Part shown: piece after piece, positions 39,702 to 49,782 of the stretch
Numbering within the stretch: position 1 is the first letter of the stretch
Layout of the letters: each line of letters opens with the position of its first letter
NCBI RefSeq assembly: GCF_002726155.1
Contig: NZ_PBSH01000032.1
Span: 45,279 to 109,278, forward strand
Reading direction: 5' to 3'
DNA length: 64,000 nucleotides
Source: Alcanivorax sp.
Lineage (GTDB): Bacteria > Pseudomonadota > Gammaproteobacteria > Pseudomonadales > Alcanivoracaceae
The notes under the pieces: model-generated
Told to the model about the DNA's origin: nothing
The model's database searches: none
What the model saw: the letters and a program-made list of their open reading frames with translations, nothing else
Made by a program: the position numbers and the translations under genes

Positions 39702-41183
39702 ATGAGTGATCTGAACGACCTGAAAATGCTGCTTGAGTCCCGCTATCCCATCGTGGTGATTGAAACCTGGGAGGAGCTGCGGGCGCTGGATTTGATTCGC
39801 CGCCTGGGGATGCGAGAGGGGCGACCGGTGTTTGGCTGGAATGCGGTGGATGGCCTGCGCCGACTGGAACTGGAAGACAGTCCCAGCCAGAAACACACCA
39901 TTGAACCGGATGCCATGCTGGGACAGATTCGCGGTACCAATGAGCCGGGGATCTATGCGCTGTGTGATCTGCACCCTTATCTGGACGGTGAGCCAAAGCA
40001 CGTCCGGTTGCTCAAGGAAATCGCCCTGCACCATGAGCGCCTGCATCACACTCTGGTGCTGATCAGCCATGAATTGACCATTCCCGCGGAACTGCGCCGT
40101 TATTGCACTCGCTTCAGCCTGTCCATGCCCGATGAAAAGCAGTTGGAGCACATCGTTCAGGACGAAGCGCGCCGTTTCAAGAAAGAGCGGGGCGAACGGG
40201 TGCGCGCGGACCGGGCCTCGCTGGACCGGCTGGTGCGCAACCTGCGTGGCTTGAGCGTGGAAGATGCCCGTAAGCTGGCCCGTGGGGCGATTATCCACGA
40301 TGGCGCCATCACCGAGGCGGACCTGCCGGAGGTGAACAAAGCCAAGTTTGCATTGATGGAAATGGACGGCGTACTGAGCTACGAATACGACACTGACAGC
40401 TTTGCTAATGTGGGCGGGTTGCAGGGTCTGAAAGACTGGCTGGGCAAGCGTGAAAGTGCCTTCCATGGCAATCAGGGTGAAGGTATCGACTCGCCCCGTG
40501 GGGTAATGCTGGTGGGCGTGCAGGGCGGCGGTAAAAGCCTGGCGGCCAAATCGGTGGCCGGGCTTTGGGGGCTGCCGTTGCTGCGCCTGGATATGGGGGC
40601 TATCTACAACAAATTCTTCGGGGAATCCGAGCGTAATGTGCGCGAGGCGTTGGCCATGGCGGAAACCATGTCGCCCTGTGTGTTGTGGATCGATGAAATT
40701 GAGAAAGGGATTGCGGTTGGCGATAACGATGGTGGTACCTCCCGCCGGGTGCTTGGCACGTTGCTTACCTGGATGGCGGAAAACCGCAGTCAGGTGTTTA
40801 TGGTCGCCACCGCCAACGATATTGAGCGATTGCCGCCGGAATTGATCCGCAAGGGGCGTCTGGACGAGATCTTCTTTGTGGATTTGCCATCCACTGAGGT
40901 GCGGGAAGTGATCTTCCGGATCCATCTGGAAAAGCGTGGACAAGCAGCGTCAGCGTTCGATCTGGCTCGGCTGGCGGAGCACAGCGATGGCTTTACTGGC
41001 GCTGAGATCGAGCAGGCGGTGGTGGCCGGATTGTATAGCGCGGGAGCCGGGGATCAGCCACTGGATCAGGCCTTGCTGGAAGCCGAGCTGGCCGCGACCG
41101 TACCGCTGTCGGTGACCATGGCGGAATCACTGGCGCGGCTACGGCAATGGTGCCAGGGGCGAGCGGTCAGTGCCGGTGCTTGA
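39702..41183 (+). CDS. AAA+ ATPase, Ycf46-like
   Basis: GVQGGGKSLAAKSVAGLWGLPLLRLDMGAIYNKFFGESERNVREAL; CVLWIDEIEKG; N-terminal Ycf46-like region. Confidence 0.9.
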   Translation: MSDLNDLKMLLESRYPIVVIETWEELRALDLIRRLGMREGRPVFGWNAVDGLRRLELEDSPSQKHTIEPDAMLGQIRGTNEPGIYALCDLHPYLDGEPKHVRLLKEIALHHERLHHTLVLISHELTIPAELRRYCTRFSLSMPDEKQLEHIVQDEARRFKKERGERVRADRASLDRLVRNLRGLSVEDARKLARGAIIHDGAITEADLPEVNKAKFALMEMDGVLSYEYDTDSFANVGGLQGLKDWLGKRESAFHGNQGEGIDSPRGVMLVGVQGGGKSLAAKSVAGLWGLPLLRLDMGAIYNKFFGESERNVREALAMAETMSPCVLWIDEIEKGIAVGDNDGGTSRRVLGTLLTWMAENRSQVFMVATANDIERLPPELIRKGRLDEIFFVDLPSTEVREVIFRIHLEKRGQAASAFDLARLAEHSDGFTGAEIEQAVVAGLYSAGAGDQPLDQALLEAELAATVPLSVTMAESLARLRQWCQGRAVSAGA

Positions 41184-41275
41184 TCCCCGGTTGGCGGGGT
41201 CGGAGCAGAGCCTGCTTGCTGCTTATGTGGCGGCGGTTTTGCCTGCGCTGCTGCGGGTTGCTGAGTTCAGCTCGT

Positions 41276-44074
41276 TCAGTCGCGCTTTTCGTCGTTGGCG
41301 ATCCATGAGTCCGAATCGGTGGCGTCGGGGCGGGTAAAGCGCACCAGCGTTTCGCGCAGCACATTTAATTCCACCGGCTTGGGCAGGTGGGCGTTCATGC
41401 CCGCTGCCAGGCTGCGGTCCTTGTGCTCACGCAGGATATGGGCCGTCAGGGCCACAATGGGGACGGCAGGAAGCGCCTGTTTCTGCTCCTGTGCCCGGAT
41501 CATCCGGGTGGCCTCAAAGCCATCCATTTCCGGCATTTCGCAATCCATCAGGATCAGGTCGTAGCGCGTGCTGCTGGCCAGCTCTAGCGCTTCCTTGCCG
41601 TTGGAGGCGATATCCGCCTTCAGGCCCAATTTGCCCAGCATGCCGCGAATCACCTTCTGGCTCAGGTAATGGTCTTCTGCCACCAGCAGTTTCAGCCCCG
41701 GGTCCGGCTGGTGTTGTGGTCTGCTGTGTTCTGGCATCGACGGATGCCCCAAGCCTAATTCTTCTGCCAGTGCCTGGCGCAGTCGCGGCGCGGAGACGGG
41801 CTTGGACAGCACACGGTGAATGCCCACGTTGCGGGCCTGGGTGGCGGTGGGCGCATTGTTGATGCCGGTGAGCATGACGAGCACGGTGGGGTGCACAATG
41901 ACCGGGTCTTCATGGATGCGGGCAGCCAGCTGCATGCCGTCCATGCCAGGCATGTGGTGATCGAGGACAACGATATCGTAAGGCTCGTTGATATTGGCCT
42001 GGGTGCGCAGGGATGCGAGGGCCTCGCGTGGGTCGTGGCAGGCGGTGACGCGCATGCCCCACGAGAGGGCGTGGTGGCGCAATACCCGGGTTACGGTGCT
42101 GGAGTCGTCCACTACCAACAGGCTACGCCCGGAGAGCGCGGTTGTGTCCACGTTGGAGCTTGGTGTGGGGGCATCTTCGGCCGGTAGTGGCACCACGAAC
42201 CAGTAATGCACCTCCTTATGATCCTGCAGGGTGCCCATGCGCCCACCCAGGGCTTCCACTAATTGTTCGGCAATGGCCAGGCTCAGGTGGCTGCTCTCGT
42301 TTTGCTTCTGGTTGTCCCGCAAGCGTTTGAAGGTTTCCTCGTTCATGGCGCTGCCGGTGAAACCAAAACGAACGCGGTCGGCCTGTCCGGTGGGTTCCAT
42401 GGAAACGTCCACCACCATTTCCCCGGGGTGGCCATGGCGAATCAAGGCCCCCGTCAGGTTGGTGAGAATCTGGCGCAAGCGGCCGGCATCGCCAACCACC
42501 CGGCCCGGCACATTGGTGTGCACATGGGTGATCAGTTCTATCTGCTTTTCTTCCGCCCGTTCCTTGAATAGATCAACGGCTTCCATGACCAGGTCATGAA
42601 TATCCAGTGCGCTGTGGTTGATGTCGGTGCCGCGGGTGGAGAGCTGCGAGTGCTCCAGGACATCGTTGATGATGCGCAGCAGGTTGTCACCGGCGTTTTG
42701 AATAGCGCCGACGCACTCGCGTTGGTTGGGGGTCAGCGGGGTGTCGGCAAGGATCTCCGCCATGCCGAGGATGCCGCTGAGCGGGGTGCGCACATCATGG
42801 CCAATCCGGGACAGGGTTTCCCGGCGTGTGGCATCCACGGTTTCCGCGACGGCCTGTGAGCGCTGTTGTTCGATGTTTAGAAGTGCTTGATGGCGATGGC
42901 TGACCCGCAAGCCGATGCCAAGGGTGACGGCTTCCAGCACGGTGGTTGCCAGCAGCCATTGAGGCAGTTCTGCGCTAGTTTGCAAGATGCCCAGATAGGC
43001 CAGGCAAACCAGCAGGGCAGGGCCGCTGACCAGGACAGTGGTCAGGAAAAATAACCCGCCACCATTCAGTTCCCGATGCCAGCTGGTGTAGCCCAGAACC
43101 AGCAGAATAAATGCGGCCAGGCTGACGGTGGCAAAGCTGAGGCTGGCGGCCAGGGCAATGGGGAGTGCGAGCGTCAGGGGAATGATGGCGAGCGCGCCCC
43201 ACTTGAGCATTAGCGTGATGCGGTGCAGAAGCGGGGCCTTGATGGAAAGATCGAAAAAGGAGCGCGCCACCCCGGTGGCGGAAAACAGCGCGACCATCAT
43301 CATCACGAACAGGGTACGGGGCTGGACGGTGCTGTTCTCGGTGAGCGACAGGGGAAGATAACCGGCCAGCACCAGGCTGATGGTCAGGATGGAGAGAATA
43401 AAGCCGCAATGGTAGAAGTAGGTGCTCCCGCCCCGCATGGCGCCGGCGATCAGGTTGTAGATGGCGAGAATCAGCAGGGCGCCGGCGAGCAGCATGTACA
43501 CGGTGTTGGTGTGGCTCTGTTGTGCCACCTGGGCGTTGATGCCGTTCAGGGTGAGGCCGTAAGTGAGATAGCCCTGGGGCTGGAGCTGCAGGTAAATCAG
43601 CTGTGGTTCACCGGCGGGCAGGTGTAGCCGGTAGCTGGCCTCCCGGCCGGGTATGCGTTGCTCCTGGCTTGCCTGGATGTAATGACCATCGGCGCCGGGC
43701 AGGAATACGCGGGCATTGGGGTTGCCTTTGAGGATCAGTGCGTAGTCCTGTTTATTGCTCAGTTCGTTTTGCAGGGCGACGCGCACCCACCAGGCGCCGG
43801 CGCGAATCCCCAGCCGTTCGATATAGCGTGTGGCGGGTTGGAAATGCCCGGTAACAGGGGGTTGGCTGATGGTGCCAATATCCGCGTTGCCGGAGGCATC
43901 ACGGTAATATTCGGAATAGATGGTGATGCGTGCCTGGTCGGGCTGGCTATGGACGACGAAGGGCGGCGGGATGTCTGCGAAGACCGCATTGGCGCTGGCG
44001 CACAGGGCCAGCACCAGAAGAAAGAATAGAGAGTCAGGCCTGTTCAGCCTCAGCATGGGATTCTTCTTTTGCAT
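41276..44074 (-). CDS. 7TMR-DISM hybrid sensor kinase with two receiver domains and degenerate HATPase domain
   Basis: Signal peptide, DISMED2-like ectodomain, 7 TM, HisKA RIGHDVRTPLSGILG, two REC domains (VLDHHMPGMDG; LMDCEMPEMDG); alternative start 44056. Confidence 0.88.
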   Translation of the reverse strand: MQKKNPMLRLNRPDSLFFLLVLALCASANAVFADIPPPFVVHSQPDQARITIYSEYYRDASGNADIGTISQPPVTGHFQPATRYIERLGIRAGAWWVRVALQNELSNKQDYALILKGNPNARVFLPGADGHYIQASQEQRIPGREASYRLHLPAGEPQLIYLQLQPQGYLTYGLTLNGINAQVAQQSHTNTVYMLLAGALLILAIYNLIAGAMRGGSTYFYHCGFILSILTISLVLAGYLPLSLTENSTVQPRTLFVMMMVALFSATGVARSFFDLSIKAPLLHRITLMLKWGALAIIPLTLALPIALAASLSFATVSLAAFILLVLGYTSWHRELNGGGLFFLTTVLVSGPALLVCLAYLGILQTSAELPQWLLATTVLEAVTLGIGLRVSHRHQALLNIEQQRSQAVAETVDATRRETLSRIGHDVRTPLSGILGMAEILADTPLTPNQRECVGAIQNAGDNLLRIINDVLEHSQLSTRGTDINHSALDIHDLVMEAVDLFKERAEEKQIELITHVHTNVPGRVVGDAGRLRQILTNLTGALIRHGHPGEMVVDVSMEPTGQADRVRFGFTGSAMNEETFKRLRDNQKQNESSHLSLAIAEQLVEALGGRMGTLQDHKEVHYWFVVPLPAEDAPTPSSNVDTTALSGRSLLVVDDSSTVTRVLRHHALSWGMRVTACHDPREALASLRTQANINEPYDIVVLDHHMPGMDGMQLAARIHEDPVIVHPTVLVMLTGINNAPTATQARNVGIHRVLSKPVSAPRLRQALAEELGLGHPSMPEHSRPQHQPDPGLKLLVAEDHYLSQKVIRGMLGKLGLKADIASNGKEALELASSTRYDLILMDCEMPEMDGFEATRMIRAQEQKQALPAVPIVALTAHILREHKDRSLAAGMNAHLPKPVELNVLRETLVRFTRPDATDSDSWIANDEKRD

Positions 44075-45101
44075 CCGTCGGTTTTCCCCGGTCAAGCACA
44101 TAGGCGTTCAAGCCTGCTTCGGAGAGGATATAGGCTCCAAGCTCACTACGTCGACCGTCACCGCATACCACGTAGAAAAAATCCTTCTCGAGGTTCTGGA
44201 CTTCACGGCGTAATTCATTGAGCGGCAGGTTGCGAGCACCGGGGGTGCGGTCATGGCGGAATTCCATGGGCAGGCGCACATCCACCAGGATGCAGGCAGT
44301 GTCGGCTTCCAGCACCATGGTGTCCAGCTCATCTTCGGTGACGTGGCGAATGACCGAGTCCTGCAGAATAGCCTGAAAGTCATTTTTACCCAGGCACATC
44401 AGCACACCATCGCTGGTCATGGTGATCGTGGCGTTGCGGGGGCTGTCGCTGATCAGGGCGTCTTCGCCGAAAAAACGGCCGGCAGAAAGGGCAGCCAGGG
44501 TTTCCTGCTTGGCGCCCTTGACGCGGGTGACCATGGCTTTGCCTTGTTTAATCACGAACAGGGTGTCGCCGTCTTCGCCTTCGGTGACAATGGTTTCACC
44601 CAGCTGGACTTCGCGTTCCTCGAATTTCACGAACAGGCTGTGAATCATGGCCGGGGGCACTGCGGAGAACAGTTCCGAGGAAAGCAGTGCGTCCATCCAG
44701 TCCCGCTCATTTTCATCGTCGTCTTCGTCAAGCATGGACTCGGCGGCCTGGGTCCAGGTCATCAGCAGGTCCAGCTTGTTGCGGTCGATGGCGTAGAGCG
44801 TGGTCGTTTCGGCGGTAATGGCGTTGATGGTGTGTTCGGCGTAGTTGTCGATGGCCAGGTAGTTTTCATCGTCGTCGGCGGTGAAATGGCGCACCTGAAA
44901 ACTGGCGTCGGTGAGATCCAGTGCGCCTTCGACTAGAAAGTAGGCCTTGTCGCTGCTTTGGCCGCGCTTGAACAGGAGTCGACCGGGACCAATCTTGATG
45001 ACCTCAATTTGGCCCTGGATTTCATTGCGGTGGGATTCGCTGAGGCAGTCAAAAGGAATGAAATCCTCAAGACGTGACATATCCGCCGTTTGATTCGACA
45101 T
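44034..45101 (-). CDS. Two cyclic-nucleotide-binding-like domains fused to a rhodanese domain
   Basis: CNB-like repeats (GETIVTEGEDGDTLFVIKQGKAMV; GRFFGEDALISDSPRNATI) and a C-terminal rhodanese with VVCGDGRRSELGAYIL. Confidence 0.88.
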   Translation of the reverse strand: MSNQTADMSRLEDFIPFDCLSESHRNEIQGQIEVIKIGPGRLLFKRGQSSDKAYFLVEGALDLTDASFQVRHFTADDDENYLAIDNYAEHTINAITAETTTLYAIDRNKLDLLMTWTQAAESMLDEDDDENERDWMDALLSSELFSAVPPAMIHSLFVKFEEREVQLGETIVTEGEDGDTLFVIKQGKAMVTRVKGAKQETLAALSAGRFFGEDALISDSPRNATITMTSDGVLMCLGKNDFQAILQDSVIRHVTEDELDTMVLEADTACILVDVRLPMEFRHDRTPGARNLPLNELRREVQNLEKDFFYVVCGDGRRSELGAYILSEAGLNAYVLDRGKPTDAKEESHAEAEQA

Positions 45102-45126
45102 GGCAACCCCCGAAGGTGTGTTGGTG

Positions 45127-45148
45127 GGTGAGCCGGGTCCGGCTCACC
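45127..45148. terminator. Strong hairpin between purD and the CNB-rhodanese gene
   Basis: GGTGAGCCGG-GT-CCGGCTCACC followed on + by TTTAATTCTT; T-run orientation does not match the flanking minus-strand genes. Confidence 0.4.
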
Positions 45149-45171
45149 TTTAATTCTTAGTTGCCTGTACT

Positions 45172-46458
45172 TTATGCTTTTTCGCGGGCCACTGCACGGT
45201 AGCCGATGTCGGAACGGTATTGGGCGTCGCGCCATGTGATCTGCTTCACACCCTCATAGGCGTTGGCTTGAGCTTCGCCCACGGTGTCGCCGACGCCGGT
45301 GACACACAGGACCCGGCCACCACTGGTGACCACCTGGCCATCTTTCTCGGCGGTGCCTGCGTGGAACACTTTCACCGTGTCGGAGTCGGCCTGGTCCAGC
45401 CCTTCGATCACGTCACCCTTGTTGTAGCTGTCCGGGTAACCGCCGGCGGCCATGACCACACCGAGGGTGGGGCGCGGGTCCCACTGGATGTCGGTCTGGT
45501 CCAGTTTGCCGTCCAGTGCGGCCAGGCACAGCTCGGCCAAGTCGGATTGCAGACGCATCAGGATCGGCTGGGTTTCCGGGTCGCCGAAGCGGCAGTTGTA
45601 CTCGATCACCTTGGGGGCGCCCTGGGGGCTGATCATCAGGCCCGCGTACAGGAAGCCGGTGTAGGGCATGCCTTCAGCGGCCATGCCTTCCACGGTGGGG
45701 GTGATGACCTCGTCCATGATGCGCTGGTAGACCGTATCGGTGACCACCGGGGCCGGGGAGTAAGCGCCCATACCGCCGGTGTTGGGGCCGGTGTCGCCGT
45801 CGCCAACGCGTTTGTGATCCTGGCTGGTGGCCATGGGCAATACATTCTTGCCGTCTACCATGACGATAAAGCTGGCTTCTTCGCCTTCCAGAAACTCTTC
45901 CACCACCACCCGGTGGCCAGCATCGCCAAACTTGTTGCCGTCCAGCATGTCGCGGACCGCGTCTTCGGCTTCCTGTAGAGTCATGGCGACGATCACGCCC
46001 TTGCCGGCGGCCAGGCCGTCGGCCTTGATGACGATGGGGGCACCCTGCTCACGGACGTAGGCCAGCGCTTCGTCCATGTCCGTGAAGTTGCCGTAGGCAC
46101 CGGTGGGAATGTTCTGGCGGGCCAGAAAATCCTTGGTGAAGGCTTTGGAGCCCTCCAGCTGCGCGGCCGCCTTGCTGGGGCCAAAGCACTTCAGGCCGTT
46201 TTCCTGAAAGGCATCCACCAGGCCTTCCACCAGTGGCGCTTCCGGGCCGACGATGGTCAGGTCGATGCCGTTGTCCCTGGCGAAGGCCAGCAGGGCCGGC
46301 TGGTCCAGTACATCGATGGCCACGTTTTCCAGCTTGGCTTCACGGGCGGTACCGGCGTTGCCGGGAGCCACGAAAACCGTCTCAACCTGTTCTGCCTGCG
46401 CCACTTTCCAGGCCAGCGCATGCTCGCGGCCACCGCCGCCGATGATGAGTACCTTCAT
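45172..46458 (-). CDS. purD: Phosphoribosylamine-glycine ligase
   Basis: [45 protein letters not shown]. Confidence 0.97.
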   Translation of the reverse strand: MKVLIIGGGGREHALAWKVAQAEQVETVFVAPGNAGTAREAKLENVAIDVLDQPALLAFARDNGIDLTIVGPEAPLVEGLVDAFQENGLKCFGPSKAAAQLEGSKAFTKDFLARQNIPTGAYGNFTDMDEALAYVREQGAPIVIKADGLAAGKGVIVAMTLQEAEDAVRDMLDGNKFGDAGHRVVVEEFLEGEEASFIVMVDGKNVLPMATSQDHKRVGDGDTGPNTGGMGAYSPAPVVTDTVYQRIMDEVITPTVEGMAAEGMPYTGFLYAGLMISPQGAPKVIEYNCRFGDPETQPILMRLQSDLAELCLAALDGKLDQTDIQWDPRPTLGVVMAAGGYPDSYNKGDVIEGLDQADSDTVKVFHAGTAEKDGQVVTSGGRVLCVTGVGDTVGEAQANAYEGVKQITWRDAQYRSDIGYRAVAREKA

Positions 46459-46480
46459 GATTTCTCTCACTCCGTTCGAG

Positions 46481-46552
46481 TGCATGCACGCACCACGCTT
46501 CACGCTGGCACGCAAAAAGCGTGGTGCGTGTAGCGTGCCGGCGTGTAAGCGT
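46481..46552. repeat. Heptamer-type inverted arms between purH and purD
   Basis: TGCATGCACGCACCACGCTTCACGCTGGCACGCAAAAAGCGTGGTGCGTGTAGCGTGCCGGCGTGTAAGCG. Confidence 0.8.
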
Positions 46553-48120
46553 TAATGCCTGAAATGACGCATGCCGGTGAAGACCATGGCCATGCCGGCT
46601 TCGTCGGCGGCTTTGATGACTTCTTCGTCGCGGATTGAGCCGCCGGGCTGAATCACGCAGCTGATGCCCACCTTGGCGGCGTTGTCGATGCCGTCGCGGA
46701 AGGGGAAGAAAGCATCGGATGCCATCACCGAGCCTTCCACCTGCAGACCGGCGTGCTCGGCCTTGATGGCGGCGATGCGCGCGGAGTTCACCCGGCTCAT
46801 CTGGCCGGCGCCCACGCCTACCGTCTGACGATTTTTGGCGTAGACGATGGCATTGGATTTGACGAACTTGGCCACTTTCCAGGCGAAGATCAGATCGTGC
46901 ATTTCCGCTTCGGTGGGGGCACGCTTGGTGACCACTTTCAGCTCACCTTCGGTGATCATGCCAAGGTCACGGTCCTGCACCAGCAGGCCGCCGTTGACAC
47001 GTTTGTAGTCCAGTCCGGAAGCCTCTGCGCCCTCCATTTCACCACACACCAGTACCCGCACATTCTTTTTGGCGGCGGTGATGGCCAGCGCTTCTTCTGT
47101 GGCGCTGGGGGCGATGATCACTTCCACAAACTGGCGATCGACGATGGCCTGGGCGGTGGCGGCATCCAGTTCGCGGTTGAAGGCAATGATGCCGCCGAAG
47201 GCGGATTCGGTATCGGTGGCGAAGGCCAGATCATAGGCGGTGGTAATGCCGTCCAGACTGACCGCCACGCCGCAGGGATTGGCGTGCTTGACGATCACGC
47301 AGGCCGGCTTGGTGAAGCCTTTTACGCATTCCAGTGCGGCGTCGGTATCCGCAATGTTGTTGTAGCTCAGTTCCTTGCCCTGCAGCTGTTTCGCGGTGGC
47401 GATGGATGCCGGGGCCGGGTTGCGCTCGGTGTAGAAAGCCGCTTTTTGGTGAGGGTTCTCGCCATAGCGCATGTTCTGGGTTTTTTCGAAGTTCAGGTTA
47501 ATGGTGCGCGGGAAGTCCTGATTGTTCTCACCGACTTTTTTGCCAAAGTAGTTGGCAATGGCGCTGTCATAGGCGGCGGTGTGCTCGAACGCCTTGATGG
47601 CCAGGTCGAAGCGCAGCGTGTCGGACAGGGCGCCGTTGTTGGCGGCCATGTCGTCGAGTACGCGCTGGTAGTCGCTGGCATTGGTGACGATGCCCACGCT
47701 GGCATTATTCTTGGCTGCTGAACGCACCATGGTCGGGCCACCGATATCGATGTTCTCGATGGCGTCTTCCAGGGAGCAATCCGGGTTGGCAACGGTGGCT
47801 TCGAACGGGTACAGGTTAACCACCACCAGATCGATGCGGCTGATATCGTTGTCGGCCATGACCTGTTCATCCTGGCCGCGACGGCCAAGGATGCCGCCGT
47901 GCACTTTCGGATGCAGGGTTTTTACCCGGCCGGCCATCATTTCCGGGAAACCGGTGTAGTCGGAGACTTCGCGTACCGCGATGCCTTCGTCCTGCAGTTT
48001 CTTGTAGGTACCGCCAGTGGAAAGAATTTCCACGCCCTGCCCGGCCAGGGCCTTGGCAAATTCGACGATGCCCGTTTTGTCGGAAACACTGATCAGTGCA
48101 CGTTCAACCGCGTTGCTCAT
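46552..48120 (-). CDS. purH: Bifunctional AICAR formyltransferase/IMP cyclohydrolase
   Basis: [42 protein letters not shown]. Confidence 0.97.
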   Translation of the reverse strand: MSNAVERALISVSDKTGIVEFAKALAGQGVEILSTGGTYKKLQDEGIAVREVSDYTGFPEMMAGRVKTLHPKVHGGILGRRGQDEQVMADNDISRIDLVVVNLYPFEATVANPDCSLEDAIENIDIGGPTMVRSAAKNNASVGIVTNASDYQRVLDDMAANNGALSDTLRFDLAIKAFEHTAAYDSAIANYFGKKVGENNQDFPRTINLNFEKTQNMRYGENPHQKAAFYTERNPAPASIATAKQLQGKELSYNNIADTDAALECVKGFTKPACVIVKHANPCGVAVSLDGITTAYDLAFATDTESAFGGIIAFNRELDAATAQAIVDRQFVEVIIAPSATEEALAITAAKKNVRVLVCGEMEGAEASGLDYKRVNGGLLVQDRDLGMITEGELKVVTKRAPTEAEMHDLIFAWKVAKFVKSNAIVYAKNRQTVGVGAGQMSRVNSARIAAIKAEHAGLQVEGSVMASDAFFPFRDGIDNAAKVGISCVIQPGGSIRDEEVIKAADEAGMAMVFTGMRHFRH

Positions 48121-48138
48121 AAGTCACCTTTGGTGATG

Positions 48139-48218
48139 CTTGCACGCTGCCACGTATCAGGCTGGCACGCGCTGGCGTGCGAACAGGATTGGCGTGGGGC
48201 GTGAAGCGTGTTTGCGTA
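48139..48218. repeat. Heptamer-type inverted arms between fis and purH
   Basis: GCACGCTGCCACGTATCAGGCTGGCACGCGCTGGCGTGCGAACAGGATTGGCGTGGGGCGTGAAGCGTGTTTGCGT. Confidence 0.65.
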
Positions 48219-48225
48219 AATCGAG

Positions 48226-48266
48226 TTGACCAAAAACAAAAAAAGGGCAGTAGTGTCTACTGCCCC
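48226..48266 (-). terminator. Intrinsic terminator downstream of fis
   Basis: Minus strand GGGCAGTAG-ACA-CTACTGCCC followed by TTTTTTTGTTTTT. Confidence 0.9.
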
Positions 48267-48285
48267 GGTTCTTCCTGGCCCGCTG

Positions 48286-48618
48286 TTACAGCAGGCCGTA
48301 CTGCTTGAGTTTCTTGCGCAAGGTGCCGCGGTTCAGGCCCAGCAGCTCGGCGGCTTTGGTCTGGTTACCACGGGTGTACTCGAGTACTTTCTCAAGCAGG
48401 GGGATTTCCATCTCAGCCAGTACCATCGGGTAGAGCTCGCTCACGGCTTCGCCGTCCAGCTGGTTGAAATAATCGTTTAACGAACGTCGCACACAATTGC
48501 GCAAGGTATCGTGGGTTTCACTGCGCGCAATAGTGAGATGCGGCTGCTTTCGTGCTTCAGCGGTGTTCATTTCAGTAAGTGTCCGTGCAGCGGCTGTGTT
48601 AACTGAAGAAAGGGTCAT
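48286..48618 (-). CDS. fis: DNA-binding protein Fis
   Basis: [35 protein letters not shown] overlap with dusB. Confidence 0.96.
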   Translation of the reverse strand: MTLSSVNTAAARTLTEMNTAEARKQPHLTIARSETHDTLRNCVRRSLNDYFNQLDGEAVSELYPMVLAEMEIPLLEKVLEYTRGNQTKAAELLGLNRGTLRKKLKQYGLL

Positions 48619-49655
48619 GCGGCCAGGGCTCCGTTTTTCTTCCGGGCAGACACCTCGCCATAACGACCGAAACGAACCCGGTCGGTAGTGGCGCTGATCT
48701 GTTGGAAAAACTGCTCGATTGCCACGCATTGGTCGGTGGCATTTTCCAGTGTGTTAAACCCGCGCCGGAAGTCTTCCCCATCGGGCAGGTTCTGTGTGTA
48801 CCAGCCCAAGTGCTTGCGTGCGATACGCACCCCCATGAACTCACCATAAAAATGATGCAGTTCGGACAGGTGCTGCTGCACGCAGTCATGGACTTCCGTT
48901 ACTAACGGCGCTGCGGGCAGCGAGCCGTGCTCGAGGTAATACAGGGTGTCCCGGAAGATCCACGGGTTACCCTGAGCAGCGCGGCCGATCATGATACCAC
49001 CGGCGCCGGTGGATTCCAGTACCCGTTTAGCTTTTTCCGGGCTATCCACGTCTCCGTTAGCCATTACCGGAATATTCACCGCGTCCACCACCTGCTTGAT
49101 GGTGGTGTATTCGGCGTCTCCGTTGAACTTGTCGGCGCGGGTGCGCCCGTGAATGGCGAGGGCCTGGATACCGGCGGCTTCGGCGATGCGGGCAATGGTC
49201 AGGGCATTGCGCTGATCGCGGTCGGGGCCGGTACGGATTTTCAGGGTGACGGGGACATCCACCGCATTGACCACCGCATCCAGGATGCGGGTGACCAGAT
49301 CCGGGTCGGCCAGCAGGGCGGACCCTGCGGCGCGCTTGCACACTTTTTTCGCCGGGCAGCCCATATTGATATCAATGATCTGGGCGCCGTGGTCCACGTT
49401 GGCGCGGGCCGCTTCTGCCAGCATGGTCGGCTCGCCGCCGGCAATCTGCACAGAAATGGGGCCCGGTTCGCCGCTGTGATCCAGCCGTTGGCGAGACTTT
49501 CGAGAGTTCCACAGACGGGTGTCCGAGGTCACCATTTCCGACACCAGCAGGCCGGCCCCCAGGTCCCTGCACAAACGCCGGAAAGGGCGATCCGTGACGC
49601 CGGCCATGGGGGCCAGAATCAGGGAATTGGGCAGGTTATAGGGTCCGATCTGCAT
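48615..49655 (-). CDS. dusB: tRNA-dihydrouridine synthase B
   Basis: [42 protein letters not shown]. Confidence 0.96.
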   Translation of the reverse strand: MQIGPYNLPNSLILAPMAGVTDRPFRRLCRDLGAGLLVSEMVTSDTRLWNSRKSRQRLDHSGEPGPISVQIAGGEPTMLAEAARANVDHGAQIIDINMGCPAKKVCKRAAGSALLADPDLVTRILDAVVNAVDVPVTLKIRTGPDRDQRNALTIARIAEAAGIQALAIHGRTRADKFNGDAEYTTIKQVVDAVNIPVMANGDVDSPEKAKRVLESTGAGGIMIGRAAQGNPWIFRDTLYYLEHGSLPAAPLVTEVHDCVQQHLSELHHFYGEFMGVRIARKHLGWYTQNLPDGEDFRRGFNTLENATDQCVAIEQFFQQISATTDRVRFGRYGEVSARKKNGALAA

Positions 49656-49782
49656 GCGCCGGTTTGGGGTGTCTAAAAGGGGGGACAATGATAGAGATCG
49701 ACGGCCCGGGATGAAAGGGCAGCCTGCCATGAGCTGACGGGCTGCCGATCGATTTCTATTGAATGAGGCGTGCGAGGCGCGT

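Noticed and set aside
45127-45148. Strong hairpin as a purD terminator
   Set aside because: The T-rich side is on the plus strand while purD and the next gene are on the minus strand; kept only as a low-confidence hairpin.
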